DNA from: Paragordius varius
Taxonomy: Eukaryota; Nematomorpha
Direction of reading: 5' to 3'
Assembly (NCBI GenBank): GCA_964247055.1
Contig: OZ176053.1
Location: 11,036,001-11,100,000, forward strand
DNA: 64,000 bases
Within the stretch, counting starts at the first letter, position 1; the number at the start of each line of letters is the position of its first letter. The notes below the pieces were generated by a model that was not told the origin of the DNA, did not search any database, and saw only the letters and a program-made list of their open reading frames with translations. Of this stretch, positions 1 through 27,191 are shown piece after piece. The position numbers were made by a program, and so were the translations under genes.

Positions 1-23
1 CCGGAATCAGATCACAAAGCTAC
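1..23. repeat. Tail of a further repeat copy at the window edge
   Basis: The first ~20 bases (CCGGAATCAGATCACAAAGC) match the tail of both 0.5-kb repeats downstream, near 510-530 and near 3033-3053. The next repeat copy starts right after it. This suggests that the array continues upstream of the window. Confidence 0.5.
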
Positions 24-566
24 ATGACGGGTCAGTTTTTCGCGGTTAGCTCCTTACCCAGCAGCTATCATCAAAGAAACGCTTGACTAAATTTTTTTGC
101 CTTTTAACAGAAAATACGTGGAATCCTTATTGAATTTTACGGTCTCATACCTTGGGCGGAAAATAGAATCAAAAAATTATTTTTGTGGACTTATTTTTTT
201 TAAAAAAATGCCATTTTACGGGAGGAGCGGGTAAAAGAGGGCCTAAATTAAAAAAGCTAGCCGACTATGTTCGGCGCAATCGAAAATAAGTAAATAAAAA
301 TCATATTTGAAATTGAATGGTCCAACACCTTCTCAGGAAAATTGTCTCAAAGACACGATTTTTGTGGACTTTTATTTTCAATAAAACCGTTTTGTACACG
401 GGTGGGCCCGAACTGGGGGTGCAATTCAAAAAAGGGCAAAGCTATTGTCGGGGCATTTATTAGTGATTATATTTTTTCGATATTTGGATTTGAATGGGTC
501 CACCGGTTTTCCGGGAACAGATCACAAAGCCAGCTTTTTCCATTTTTATAAATATATAGATTTCAC
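24..566 (+). repeat. Direct repeat, copy 1 (~0.54 kb)
   Basis: This block is closely matched by 2598-3083 in the same orientation. Both begin with ATGACGG, carry the TACCCAGCAGCTATCATC segment and the GAACTGGGG segment, and end in TTTTTATAAATATATAGATTTC. The open frames inside the two copies (342-551; 2598-2984 and 2830-3078) overlap in several phases and are best seen as chance frames in a repeat. The block contains satellite-like sub-units (GTAGCTCC..TACCCA followed by TTTTTGCCTTTT). I cannot assign it to a named family. Confidence 0.75.
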
Positions 567-1136
567 ATGCTATAAATAATGTAAAATATAATATAAATAT
601 GATTAAATATATTGTTTAAACCTATTCTCCAGGTGAATATGTTAGTAGTCCTATCCCCTCTTAAATCGGGGAATTTTTTTCCAAATTCTTTTGGCGGCAT
701 TAGCAGATCCCGTTTCCAGCTCTTGCTACTTTTAATTCGGTTTTTGTTTCATCATCTAAAGCTTTAAAAGGGATACTTTCTTATTTCTGCAACCAATTAT
801 TTAATGTGTTAAGCAGGTCTTGAACGTTATATTAGGCATTCCTCATACCAACATCAACATCTTTATTGGTGTTGAAAATTGGAATATTGTTGTAGGATTA
901 TATAAATTTAATAGTGTTTTAAATAATTCTGAAATACAAGGTTGGATTAATATCTTTTTTTTGTTTTGCCAAACCAGTGGCACCAACTTAGTTTTAAAAC
1001 TTACGTATTTACCTATAGAATTAGCCATAAAGTTACAGTAATTTATATAAAAAAATAGTTTTAGATGATCATCCAAAAAATATAATATATACCCAATCTA
1101 ATCAAAAATGAGAATTTTTATATAGTACTAGCGTAA
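567..1136. other. Unassigned spacer between repeat blocks
   Basis: AT-rich spacer. Overlapping frames of 73 codons (820-1041, +) and 77 codons (843-1076, -) lie here on opposite strands. Neither resembles a family I know, and they are too short and mutually antisense to support a gene. Confidence 0.3.
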
Positions 1137-2597
1137 ATCTCTGGCTGCTCAGCCCAAGGAAATCCTTCGGACTTCTTGGGGGAAGGAGCAAATTTTTTTG
1201 CCTTTATACGCGATCTGCACTCTTAATCAATTTATTATCTCATAATTTTGGTGATAGCCTCAAAAACATATTGTTGAGCGAATTTAATAGTATAAAGGCC
1301 CCAAGCACACCAAATTTTAACAATCTTAACAAAAAAATATTTATTCATCAATGACTTATAAAAAAACTTAAGCACTTATTGGGTGAATCGTGCAAAATAT
1401 TTTCATCGGGTGTGGCTTCTTAAGTTTTTTGAAAATTAGGTCCAAAACCACGCCATTTTTGTATGGTGTCTCAGTTTTAAACCGGTAGACCCCTACCATA
1501 GACCTATATAGAAAAAGCGCTGAGTTAAATTTTTTGCCTTTAGATGAAATATTTGGGATTCTCTTTGATATTATCGTCTCATGTGTTATTCAAAAAAATA
1601 CCTCAAAACAAAGTTATCGTTATTGATGGTGTATTTTTAGGGCATAAGGGTTTCAAAATAACGGCTAATAAAAAAAACCCCACCATCTTTGCCTAGTTAC
1701 GGGTAAAATTTCAAGCTTTTATTGAGCTCATATGGCTCCATAAAATTCCCTAAATTAACTCCAAAACAACGCAATTGCTATATAGTGCGCAGTTTTTGGC
1801 TGGTAGCTCCTTACCCAGGGGCAGGTAAAAAGCGTTGGGCAAACTTTTTGCCTTTATATGGGGAATATCTGGAATTATCATAAATTCCAAATGTTTCTAT
1901 TAAAATCATAAGTTTTCTGAAATTTGGCTCCAAAGGCATGCTGCATCGATATGATGACGCAGTTTTTAACAGGTAGCTCCCTACCCAGAGGCCAATATAA
2001 AAAAGAGGTTCGATAAAAAATTTTGCCTTATAGGGGAAATCATAATTCATTCCATATGTTCTTAATAGTTTTTAGAAGAATGGCTTCAAAGCTAAATAAT
2101 AGTTCAATGATAGCGCATTTTTAGGGCGTAAAGGGCCTATTTAACCACTAATTTAAAAAATCCGCTTGACTAAAATTTTTGCCTTTTTACGGTTAATATT
2201 TCAGGCCCATATTAAACTTGTGTGGCCTGATAAGTTTTCCGAAAAAAAACTCCTAAAAGACGCAATTTCGATGGCGCAGTTTTAGACGGGTAGCTCCCTA
2301 CCCAGAGGCTGATACAAAAAAAGCGTTTGATTAAAATTTTGCCTTTTTACCGCGAATACCTGGAATCATGATTGATTCCATATGCTCTCATTAGTTTTTG
2401 GAAAAATTGCCTCAAAACTAAAATATCATTCTATGGTGACGCATTTTTCAGGGCGTGAAGGGCCTAATTAACGGCTAATTTTAAAAAGCCACACGACCAA
2501 AATTTTTCCTTTTTACGGATAATATTTTAAGCACGGATTAATATCAATGGCCTGATAGGTTTTCTGAAATTTAGCCCCAAAGGCACGCTATTTCGAT
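1137..2597 (+). repeat. Degenerate ~163-bp tandem satellite with two alternating unit types
   Basis: Two landmark motifs recur about every 160 bp. Type A is CAGTTTT followed by GGTAGCTCC and TACCCA. Type B is CATTTTTAGGGCGTAAAGGG or similar. Landmarks fall near 1472 (A), 1632 (B), 1790 (A), 1960 (A), 2115 (B), 2278 (A), 2442 (B) and 2607 (A), a spacing of 155-170 bp. Each landmark is followed by a TTTTTGCCTTTT-like block and a GGAAT or TTTCAGGCCC block. From 1960 on, A and B alternate, which suggests a ~325-bp dimer. Divergence between units is high, so the array is old. Confidence 0.7.
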
Positions 2598-3083
2598 ATG
2601 ACGGATCAGTTTTTAGCGGGTATCTCTTTACCCAGCAGCTATCATCGCTTGACTAAAATTTTTGCCTTTTACGGTCTCAAACCTTGGGCGAAGATTCAAA
2701 AAATTATTTTTGTGGACTCTTTTGAAAAAAATGGTATTTTACGGTGGGAGCAGGTAAAAAGAGGGCTTAAATTAAAAAAGCGAGCCAACTATGTTCGGCG
2801 CAATCGAAAAAAATTAAAAAAAATCCTATTTGAAATCGAATGCTTCAACACGTGTCCCGGAAAATTGTCTCAAAGACACGATTTTTGTGGACTTTTATTT
2901 CAAAAAAACCCGTTTTTTCACGGGGCGGGCCCGAACTGGGGACCTAATTCGAAAAAAGGGCGAAGCTATTGTCGGATTCATTAATGAATATATTTTTTCG
3001 ATATTTTGGATTCGAATGGGTCTACCGGTTTTCCGGAAACAGATCATAAAGCCACCACCCATTTTTATAAATATATAGATTTC
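2598..3083 (+). repeat. Direct repeat, copy 2 (~0.49 kb)
   Basis: Same sequence and orientation as 24-566 with scattered differences and small indels. It closes the satellite block on its right side. Its type-A landmark (near 2607) is in phase with the satellite before it, so this repeat and the satellite are probably parts of one larger repeat unit rather than independent elements. Confidence 0.75.
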
Positions 3084-3206
3084 GTCACGCCATCGAACAT
3101 TAATAGATAATTTTAACTAGATATTTTAAATTAGGAAATTTTATCCTATATATTTTTGAGATCCTAAATTTTTCATTTTTAAAATCGATTATCCTCGATT
3201 TCGATA

Positions 3207-3470
3207 TACCATTTACAGGTCAAATTCACCCTTGAACAATTCGAATTCACGCTCGAACAATTCAAACTCAACCTAAAATTGTTTTTTAAGATTAATCACA
3301 TATATTTTTTATATTTATAAATATGAACCATAAATATTTTATAATAATGATGAGTTATATTTGCCCGAAAACATTTAATATATTTTTAGGGTGAAGAATT
3401 ATTCAAGGGTGAATTTGAATTGTTAGAGGGTAAATTAGAATCCTTTAGGGGTGAAGTTGAATTATAAATT
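3207..3470. mobile_element. Decayed foldback element, 21-bp arm units
   Basis: The left arm starts TACCATTTACAGG after a TA and continues as 21-bp units of the form CAATTCAAATTCACCCTTGAA (3219-3275). The inverse units (TTCAAGGGTGAATTTGAATTG type) lie at about 3390-3470. About 115 bp of AT-rich DNA separates the arms. The right terminus no longer shows the AAATGGTA expected from its relatives at 31055-31634 and 40328-43174, so the right border is approximate. Confidence 0.5.
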
Positions 3471-4197
3471 GTGCACATAATGATAAGCTTTATTGTTACG
3501 ACGATTTATTTCCTGTATTTTAAGCTCACCAACACTAAACCTGGTTTTAGGATACCAGTTTCAAACAATAGTTTACTTTATGATTTTATATCATTAATAA
3601 TCTTAATTTGTGAATCTTTGGTGCGATTAATATTTCTAAGAAAACAAATGATATACATGTAAAAATTAAAAATTGATAATTAAATTGCGCGCATTCGGAA
3701 CATAGTTATATATGATCATATATATATATATATATATAATATATATTCCATTCTAGTACAATACTATTATTTAAGGTAGAGTTTAATTAATACATTTATT
3801 TTCGCAAGACTTAAACAACAAGTCAAATTTATCAATTATTTCTTAATTGTTATATTCCCGAAAATATATTTAATTTGTATAAAGTAATAATTATCCATAA
3901 ATATTTCGCTTCTTTCGCAGAGTGTAACGAAGCCAAGGGTTGAAACTAAAAAACAACGATTTTAAAAGCCATGAACGTATTAATTATATCATTGAAAATC
4001 AGAAATAACTATTATTAATACATGTTGAATCGGAGCATAACTATTTTCTCTACAATTATTGGTTAAGATAACAAAAATGTTATCTTCATTATAGTTTTAG
4101 GAAGAACCAGCGAATCTGGCTATTATAACGGTAAAAAAGTGTATTATTTTAATTTTTTTGATCAATTTTAAGGTGTATTTTTAATATTTAAATAATA
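3471..4197. other. AT-rich spacer with a TA microsatellite
   Basis: No gene seen. A (TA)n run of about 20 bp lies near 3719-3738. A 63-codon frame (3471-3662, +) has no recognisable features. Confidence 0.3.
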
Positions 4198-4518
4198 ATG
4201 ATATCGAGGATAAACTTTCCATTTTTTTTTACAACAATTATTTCCAACAATTTTAATTACGAGCTTTCAACCGTTGTTTTTTACATTAAGGAGAATTTAA
4301 TATTAAATATAATAAAAGCAGAAAAAATGTATGAAAAAATCAGTTATATTTTAGCAGATAAAATGGTATGTCAATCGTGCAAAAAAGCCACAAGGGTCCT
4401 CTCGCTCAAAAAAAGTACAAAGCGGTCCATTCATAAAATAGTTGGCATGAAAAAACGTTTGACTGAATGGCTGTTATTGCAAATTAAAAATGGTAAAATA
4501 GAATTACACGGTTTCTAA
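4198..4518 (+). CDS. Possible ORF of 106 codons, unrecognised
   Basis: An ATG-started frame. Its first half is hydrophobic and AT-driven. Its second half (about residues 45-106) is rich in lysine and has a CxxC pair (VCQSCKK) followed by a basic stretch. No neighbour, homologue or splice partner could be identified. It may be a relic of a mobile element or a chance frame, and I do not propose a function. Confidence 0.15.
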   Translation: MISRINFPFFFTTIISNNFNYELSTVVFYIKENLILNIIKAEKMYEKISYILADKMVCQSCKKATRVLSLKKSTKRSIHKIVGMKKRLTEWLLLQIKNGKIELHGF

Positions 4519-7333
4519 ATTCGTTTCAACGGTTTTTGGAAATTATTTTCGGTTTCAAAACTGTGTGAAAAGAGGGATGTTCAACACGAGGCTTTATCCG
4601 ACATTTTGTACTGCTCGCGGAAATTAAAAATTATATAATTTGCAAAAATATTTTTTTAGCACTTCATTACCTTTTGGGGTAATTTTATAACCCAGAGAGA
4701 TTTGAAATGTGAATATCTAATAAAGTATTTATATTATAAAGCCGCATTTAAAAATATGCTTAATTTAACCTTTTAGGCGCATTATACAAATAAATTTTTT
4801 CAGAAAAATGTAAATATATAACAATCCTCATCTCAATTTTGCCATCATTTTTTTTCCATATAATGCAACAGAAATGTATATTTATGGCTAGAAATGTATA
4901 TAATTAACTTTAAAAGCTTTCAGGCTACATTTTACCCAAAATTGATATATATTGATAATATCAGCCGTTAGTTTCAATCGTGTTTTGAACCTGTCCCAAT
5001 TTTAAACTCTAAAATCACAAAACTGTATAAGCTTTTTTGTATGATTCATGAGAAAATTGTTTGATAATTATTTTAACTAAAATGACTCTACTGTAGTTTA
5101 TTTACAAAATTTAGTACTGGAGACATAAAAATACCCTAATAAGTAAACTAGGACAAAAAGTGAAAAGGGAGTGAAGTGATAACCACTCCTTTATATTTTC
5201 TTTAAATTACTTGAATCAAGAAAATTGATATTATTTACATATTATTGCTTTGGTAAAGGGTTATAAATATAAGCCGTTAAATATTTTATAAATTAGGTTT
5301 TGTAGAGTATTACCGGTTCTTGTTATTAAAAGGTGGGCCGTAAAGCCATCATAACAATCCTGATATCTACATATATTGTATTAGACGCTTATCTTAAAGT
5401 AAATTTTTATCAAATCCAATAACTAACAAATCCAATAACTCGGACACTCTATTTGTTATTTGTTAAAGTCTTGATTTTACACAAAATACATAATACTTTT
5501 TATTTTATAATTGTTTCTAACGAGAAAAAAACTGATTTTTCACCTTTGTAAATTTTTAAACGATTTATAATACCTTGATATATGATGTGTTTTTGTGTTT
5601 GTATAATTACTTACGTAAATTGCAATCTATTATATTAAAACGAAAATCGATAATATTACAGAGAAGGAAGACAGGAAGGATAATGGTTCATCCAAAAAAT
5701 AAACAAATAATAATAATAAGAAGAATAGATACTGAAAGCAAGCAAAGGTAAAATCTAAAAAAAATTTTTAATTGCACATATACACACCTCACTGCATCAT
5801 TTATCTGATATTCGTCTTATTGTGTTGTCTTAAAATATTATGTGTATGTGAGATTTTTTTTAAAAAAAAGCAAAGTAAAATTAGATTTTTACCTGGATGA
5901 AATGTTATATCCTGATTTATTAATTAATTTCATAAATGATTATGGTCAATATTTTATGCCTTTATTTATATAAAAAAATTTCTTTAAAAAAATGGGATTT
6001 TTTCAATAATTATGATATAACTAACTGCTTTCTATCTAAATAATTTTTGTAAATTTGCCCAAACTACCAATGGTAAATACAAAAATTATTGATTTTTGTC
6101 GGCACACTCTTTGATTTTTTAGTCTAATTATTACGCTTTTTCTTACCTGTGAAATTCTAAATCTAATAAAATTAATGTAAAGTAATGTGACTGTCTGGTT
6201 ATTATTTAGGTATGTTGTTATTTTCAATTTTTTATTGAGTTATTACAATAGCCAACCAATAAAAATTGGATAAAGTCATTTAATTATATGATGATATTAT
6301 TTTGTGTTGTTTTGGAATAAAAACACAGTTGTAAATGTGATTTAAAAGCTGTTTTTGTATTTTAAAGTAGATTTCCAAAGGTATAAAAATTTATATTGGA
6401 TTCCTGGAATTATTTAGAATTAGCGTTTTTTTATCGTAAGTATGTATCTTTAAATGCCAGCCAGTTCTGGATTAGATTATAAAAATGGACAAGGTGAAAC
6501 CATTTTTTAAATCTAAATATTTTTTGCTATTTTATGGTACAAATTATTTTATAAGTAAAGGGAAAATATGCCGTCAGCCAGGTTTTTGAATCAGTTATAA
6601 ATTTCACTTTTCCTTGGATAATTTACGCGGCTCAAGGGTCGTCCGAAATGGAAAATCATTGTTTTTTAAGAAAGCTACGAGTCACTTATTAGTTGACTGG
6701 ATTCTAATACATAATTTAATAATTCATTTAACAGGCATATTTTGTTCATACAATAAGCCCCCTTCTTACTTTAGTTATTACACAAATGTAAACCTTAATT
6801 ATATGTATATTATATATAGCAAAAAAAGATTTGCTTACTCTACTTATTAAAATTATCAATGTCACGAATGCGCCAATTATTTTAAGAAAAGGAAGGTAAA
6901 AAAGGCAACACAAAATTCTACATAAAGGAATTACGACGAATTTGTCAGATAGAAAAAAGGAGCAAAGGAGAAAACGAGAGAAAGAGAGAGATAAATATAG
7001 GAAAAATGGATATATTAATTTTTTTGCTGAAAACAACAAAATTCCATAATAAATTACCCTCTACCTAGTTTTAATTATCATTTATATTTTAACACCTTAA
7101 ACTTCATTATAAAATAATCTCATATTTGAACGGGTCTTGCTTGCCTTTTATTTTGAAATTAATTTATGAGGGATAACTACTAGTATGTCATAATAAAAAC
7201 TAGAATTTTACCTCTAAATTGCATATTCTTACTCTCAATGGATAATGGTTTGGTTTAAAAGCACATCATTAATATCCTATTTAATACATTTCCTTTTAAG
7301 ATTGAAATAAAAAAGGAAAAACTAAATAAAACA
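4519..7333. other. Long AT-rich region without an identified gene
   Basis: Upstream flank of the guanylyl cyclase gene. Short frames (6036-6227 -, 6614-6850 +, 6746-7039 -) overlap or are compositional. A purine-rich tract (AAGGAGCAAAGGAG, then AGAGAAAGAGAGAG) lies at about 6946-6995. The cyclase promoter and any 5' exon should be here, but I cannot point to them. Confidence 0.3.
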
Positions 7334-7369
7334 TTGACTGGCTCTCATCTTTTTTATCCATCGCTTTTA

Positions 7370-22123
<14,754 letters not shown>

Positions 22124-23151
22124 ACTTACAAAATATATATACATCTATAATGCTAAAATGCTACGGTTTAAAGAAATCTCTAATACTCTCTCTCTGTCTT
22201 TAACCCCATATGCGCGGTGCAATACAAACGAAATAAAGTGCAATATTATCATCATGTATCTTATTTTATACCTAAATATTCATTCATTAATTGTTATGTT
22301 AAATTTTAACAAAAGGGCAAAATATCCCATAGAGAGTGTAAGTTAAAATAATAATTTGAAAATGTATTCATTGATAAAATATTATTTACACACAAACATT
22401 ATAATACTGTTTATTCATTGTTTGAAGACCCAAAAGTAACGCAAAAATTGGCCATGTGATAAATGAATATTGACTAATCATTATACTCATATACAAATAA
22501 ATGTCACTTATTAAAAGAAAAGAGGGGCGTAAAAAATAAAGGTATTGTATATTTATGATTCGATAAATACAATCAGTAAAAAATATATTAAAATTTAAAG
22601 TTAAATTATATAATAATGAATTCAATTACTTATAGTAATTAAAAAGATGCATTTTTTCTAATAAGGTCACTATCAGAGAGGGAAGCAGCTACATTTTCGG
22701 AATAGCTTTTGAAAATTCCTGTAATTAATTAAATCGAACTTGCTTTGAACTAAAATTAATTGTAGTTATTTGGTAAAATCTTTAATTCTTATTAAAAACA
22801 TTGATATCATATATACGGAAAATACCATATAACATTAGAAATTACATAACTCACACAGGAATATATTACCATTAATTTATTCAAATATAAATATGTGTGA
22901 AGATCATATAAAGAGGATATAGATAGAGAGATATATGGTTATAATAACATCATTACAATATAAATATAAACAAGTTTTTTTAGCAAATTTATGTATTTAC
23001 AACAATTATCATATATTTCACTAATATATATTTTCACAAATCAATCATTTCTTTTTTGGTGGAATTCAAATTTGGAAGTGTTTGATATAATATCTATTAA
23101 ATTAATGGCCCTGTATCATATGCACACACAGATATAAATATCGATCAATTA
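22124..23151. other. Tail-to-tail spacer between guanylyl cyclase and CAPZB
   Basis: Both flanking genes end here, so it should hold the two 3' UTRs. Very AT-rich. Frames at 22104-22346 (+) and 22386-22625 (-) show only compositional bias. No element or RNA gene seen. Confidence 0.4.
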
Positions 23152-25066
23152 TTATTGCATTTCACGTTTTCTTAGCGCTGAAGTTAAATCATCACGGAGT
23201 GCGTCTTTTTCCTTTTCACTGCCAATCGGATTGACTGAACGTAAAGAATTTACGATATCCATAGTTTTACCAAAGTACACTTCATTAAGGGTGTTACGAA
23301 TTTTATTTTCCATTTCCTATAACATACATATATGATAGGATTTATTTTAAAATAAGAAAAAAATAACCATTTCAATGCAGTAAAAATTGAGTTAACCGTA
23401 AATAGCAATTTTAATGTCTAGAGTTGTCAAATTTAAAAATTCATTAAAAACTACATCATAAAAGTTAATAGAAATAGTAATATAATAATATATTCACAAA
23501 TAAATGGACATTCGTTACATTTGCAAAAGCTTTTTAACTAAAAATATAGAGTTTGCTTTTCTCATTATACAGTTATTTTTTGATTTTGTATATTTTCAAA
23601 ATTATAAATTTAAAAAAAAATTATAACAGATAATAGCTAATTAAAAAAGGATTACTTCAATCATTTTCCCCATATTAACTATATGATGATTAAACTCAGG
23701 AACGGGTGCATCGTTTTCCATCTAAATATATTAAAAAAACGCTTTAAAATGTTATTATCGATAATTTGACAAACTATTTAATGTCACATTGAATTAAATC
23801 ATTAAAAATATAAATATATTTAAATTTATACCTTAATTAATCAATTAGTAAATAAATATATTGTTGTGAGAAAAATATTTTACAACGAAAAAAAAAGAAT
23901 GCACTTTATCAAATAATTTAATTACACTTAATATTAGAATTTTAGAGTATTGATATTATAAATCAAGAAAATATATAGGCATTAAGATCAAAATGAAAAT
24001 ATTTCGTATAATTCAAAAATCTTATAAATACACATTACTTACTTGTCGTGTTAAACTTCCCCCTAAAATAACGGTCCCGCTAATGGATTTATTTGTTTGT
24101 AGCCATAACATAACTGTCGAAGTTAATTTATATTTGGCTGTTTGAGATTTTGGTTTATCCTAAATTTACAGTAATAAAGTTTAAATAGATGACAAAAATG
24201 CAGGATAAAAATATAATCAATTAATGAGGTGTATTTTAAAAATTAAATTTGAAAATCATCAATCATAACATCTTACCTATGTAGCTAATATAACTAAGGA
24301 TTTAAAAAACAGCATATTATTAGGAACTTAAAATCCATTAACCTATATTAAACATAATTAAAATTAAGATCGAAAATATAATAAAACCAATTGACAGTCT
24401 TTTACTGTATTTTCGGCTATATAACTAACCTGAATTTCAATCACATGAATGGAATCCCAGCAGCCCATGTTTTGTTCATGATGAGAACCGGTTTTTTTGA
24501 TAAGAATCGCTCCAGCAAACAAGTTTTGAGACTCTAGCTCCCAAAGGTAAACTGATGAAATACCACCTTCAAAGTACCTATTGCAAATAAAATAGGTATA
24601 ATAAATAATATAAAAAAACATATCGTAAAGAAAATTTGGCAAAGATTTTACATTTCACGATAGGATTCAAAAGCTTGATTAGCTGAAATTTCTAGTTGTC
24701 GCAATTTATCAGTAGGAATCGTACCTTCTGACAAAGGTGGGACGTAGGTATTTGACCACGGGGACCTTGATTATCATTAAATAAAATTAACTTATAATTT
24801 ATAAGTTTGGAATTAAACAAGATACAACCTGTAAGAATCGCCGTCTCTATTATAATCACATAATAAAAATTCTCTTCCATCAATAGGATCTTTAGCTATT
24901 TTAAGAGGTTGATCAACTGAGGACAATAAATCTTCGCACATATGAGGGACCTTAATAATAAACACTTAAATTATACCAAATCTATCAAATCTGATAAATT
25001 TTTTTCAACTTGTTGCGGAGGCAAACGCCTCATAAGATCCAACGCAGATTCTAATTGTCGATCCAT
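23152..25066 (-). CDS. CAPZB: F-actin-capping protein subunit beta, 7 exons, complete
   Basis: Beta half of the heterodimer that caps actin barbed ends. Exons in transcript order: 24977-25066, 24829-24950, 24652-24765, 24430-24577, 24043-24159, 23656-23721, 23152-23316. They total 273 codons plus stop, the usual family length (~270-277). Recognisable segments: [20 protein letters not shown] at the start, then [97 protein letters not shown] and a short C-terminal tail that would form the actin-binding tentacle. The first intron is only 26 nt (24951-24976). The gene is tail-to-tail with the guanylyl cyclase. An additional upstream exon is possible (see 25435-25479), but the ATG at 25066 fits the family start. 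Confidence 0.96.
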
Positions 25067-25434
25067 GGGGATCTAACCTCTGAACATTTGCTTATGTGAA
25101 TCTAACATAACACTCCATTAGTTAAAATTGGCTTAATCAAAAAGAAATTAACACTTCCAGACCTTTTGGGAGGTTTTATATCCCAAAGCTATTTAAAATT
25201 TAAATATCTTATTAGGATTTGACGAATTTGTTAGCAGCCGTTTTAGACTTTTAGCCGAAATTATATTTAAATAATGTAAAATTGTAAAAAAATCTATCGC
25301 AAACCTTTTCGCCATTAGTAATTTTTTTATATCGCTAATACAATAATTAAATAAAGGAATATAGCTAGAAAATGTAAATAATTTACTTTAGGTGGTTTTT
25401 ACCATCAGAAAATGATATTTTTTTATTATCATAC

Positions 25435-25479
25435 CAGCGGTTTAGTTTGATCGGGTTTTGGAGCTGTATCAATTTTAGA
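25435..25479 (-). other. Candidate 45-nt upstream exon of CAPZB
   Basis: A T-rich run ending TATATAG gives an acceptor and CTG|GTATGA a donor around a 45-nt open block reading SKIDTAPKPDQTKPL. An acceptor GGTTAG lies just before the CAPZB start; splicing to it would add Ile-Pro in frame before the Met. This would be an N-terminal extension. It is speculative: there is no homologue in memory and no start codon seen upstream. Confidence 0.2.
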
Positions 25480-27191
25480 CTATATAAACAAAACAAAAAT
25501 TATAATCCATATTAATACGGGACCAATGTTTAATGATTAATTTTAACAAAAATAATTTTTTTAAACAGGGGTCTATCGAGCTATCGGGTATAAACTACTC
25601 ATGCTTGCCATAAATATTTGGTAAAAAAATTATTTTAAGTAAAGAATTACAGTATAATATAATTTTGGATTTGATAAGGTAATTTATCATCACTATATGA
25701 CATATTAACGCAAAATTTTTACATTTTTTGAAATGACCTTTCCTGTAAGAATATTCTTCATAACGGTACAGAAATTAATCGGTTATTTTTTCTCTCGGAC
25801 TGCAAAATTACATAAATGATGATAAGTTTTATTTGCAATATTGTTTAGATATTTATTATAAGGGACGGTAACATTCAAGTGCAACAAGACGGTATACATT
25901 ATCCTGATAAAATATCAGAATTTCTGTTCTTTTGTATTTGGGCCAGGTGATATCATAAAAACTATTACACTTTTATGGTAATTGCATATCAAATAATACC
26001 AAAACTTGTTTATGGTTTTATTCCAATAATTATCATTAATATTATATAAACTCTATATAAAAAGTAAAATAATTTTGGGATATTGTAAATTTAAAATGTG
26101 GTCTCCGAGAATTTAAAATTTTTGATCCGCTAAAAATGTGCGATTTTTTTAAACTATAAGGAAAAAATCCGTTTTCGGATGAATATAAAATATCTGCTAA
26201 ATCTTGATAAAAGAGGGTATCTTCCGAAAAAATGTATACAAATTTTTTTATATAAAATAAGTTTTATCGATTTTGAGAGTTAGTGAAATGGGGCAAAACA
26301 CTTAAAATATTATAAAAACACTTTTTCTTTATAATGAGTAAATGCTGAACCTCTTACCTTTCAGATTTTTGTTCAAAAATTTTGTTTGTCTACAAATTTG
26401 AGTTGTATAAGTTGTTCGAAAAATATTATTTTTCAGGTCAAATCCCTATAATCCATCTGATGTGATGGTTGTAATATCGAAAAAAAACTTCCTTTGTTAT
26501 CATAATTAAGATATATAAAAAGTCCACAAAAAATATCAGGAATACATATTTATATATACTGATAGCAAATTTTATCAGGATTATCATGGGGCTTTTGGTA
26601 GCTTTATGAATGATTTAAGAAATTTTTTAAATTTTCTGGTAAGTGCTCCACAACAGAAAATGGCAAATCTTCATTTTGCCAAATAAATTTTTTTGTGAAT
26701 GCCAAACGCTTTATTTTAAAAATATTAGTAATATATCAGAAACTGCATACTAAAAAATATTTTTCGAAAGTTTGGAATGTGGACTCCCAAAGCTCAAATT
26801 TTTTCTTCTAAAATGGCATGGTCTCCAAAAATAGAAGCTAAAATTCGATATTTTGTGATTTTTGGAAAAATGCATACTTTTGTTAATGGTTGATATTATG
26901 TTGTGACATCATAAAAACGGTAAAACACTTTAGGTATTGTGAAAACATATAATTAGATGAAACCCTTCAATCACCTCAAAATTGTAATTTAAAGTTTCGT
27001 TTACTTGAAATTCGGGTAAATTTTTGTAAAAAATCACAATATTTTATTCACAAAAGTTTTAATAAGACGAATAATATTATCAAGGGGATAACAATCAGCA
27101 TTCTCAAATTTAATATTTAAATATTTTAAACCACAATATGTCAACACTGACAATAAAGTGAGAAGATTCATGAATTTTGCTTATCAAGTTG
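25480..27191. other. AT-rich spacer with no identified gene
   Basis: Nothing recognisable on either strand. No long frame, no clear inverted repeat and no tandem array. Confidence 0.35.

Noticed and set aside
843-1076. Opposed 73- and 77-codon frames near 820-1076
   Set aside because: Antisense overlap, no domain, repeat neighbourhood, AT-driven composition.
1137-2597. Regularly spaced repeats considered as a CRISPR-like array
   Set aside because: Repeats are long, diverged and directly adjoining, with no unique spacers, in a eukaryotic context.
2598-3078. 128- and 82-codon plus-strand frames
   Set aside because: They overlap each other in different phases inside a direct repeat whose other copy does not keep them open.
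22124-23151. Search for tRNA or other structured RNA genes here and elsewhere in the window
   Set aside because: No cloverleaf-like or other recognisable RNA gene was seen by eye; a covariance-model scan would be needed to exclude them.
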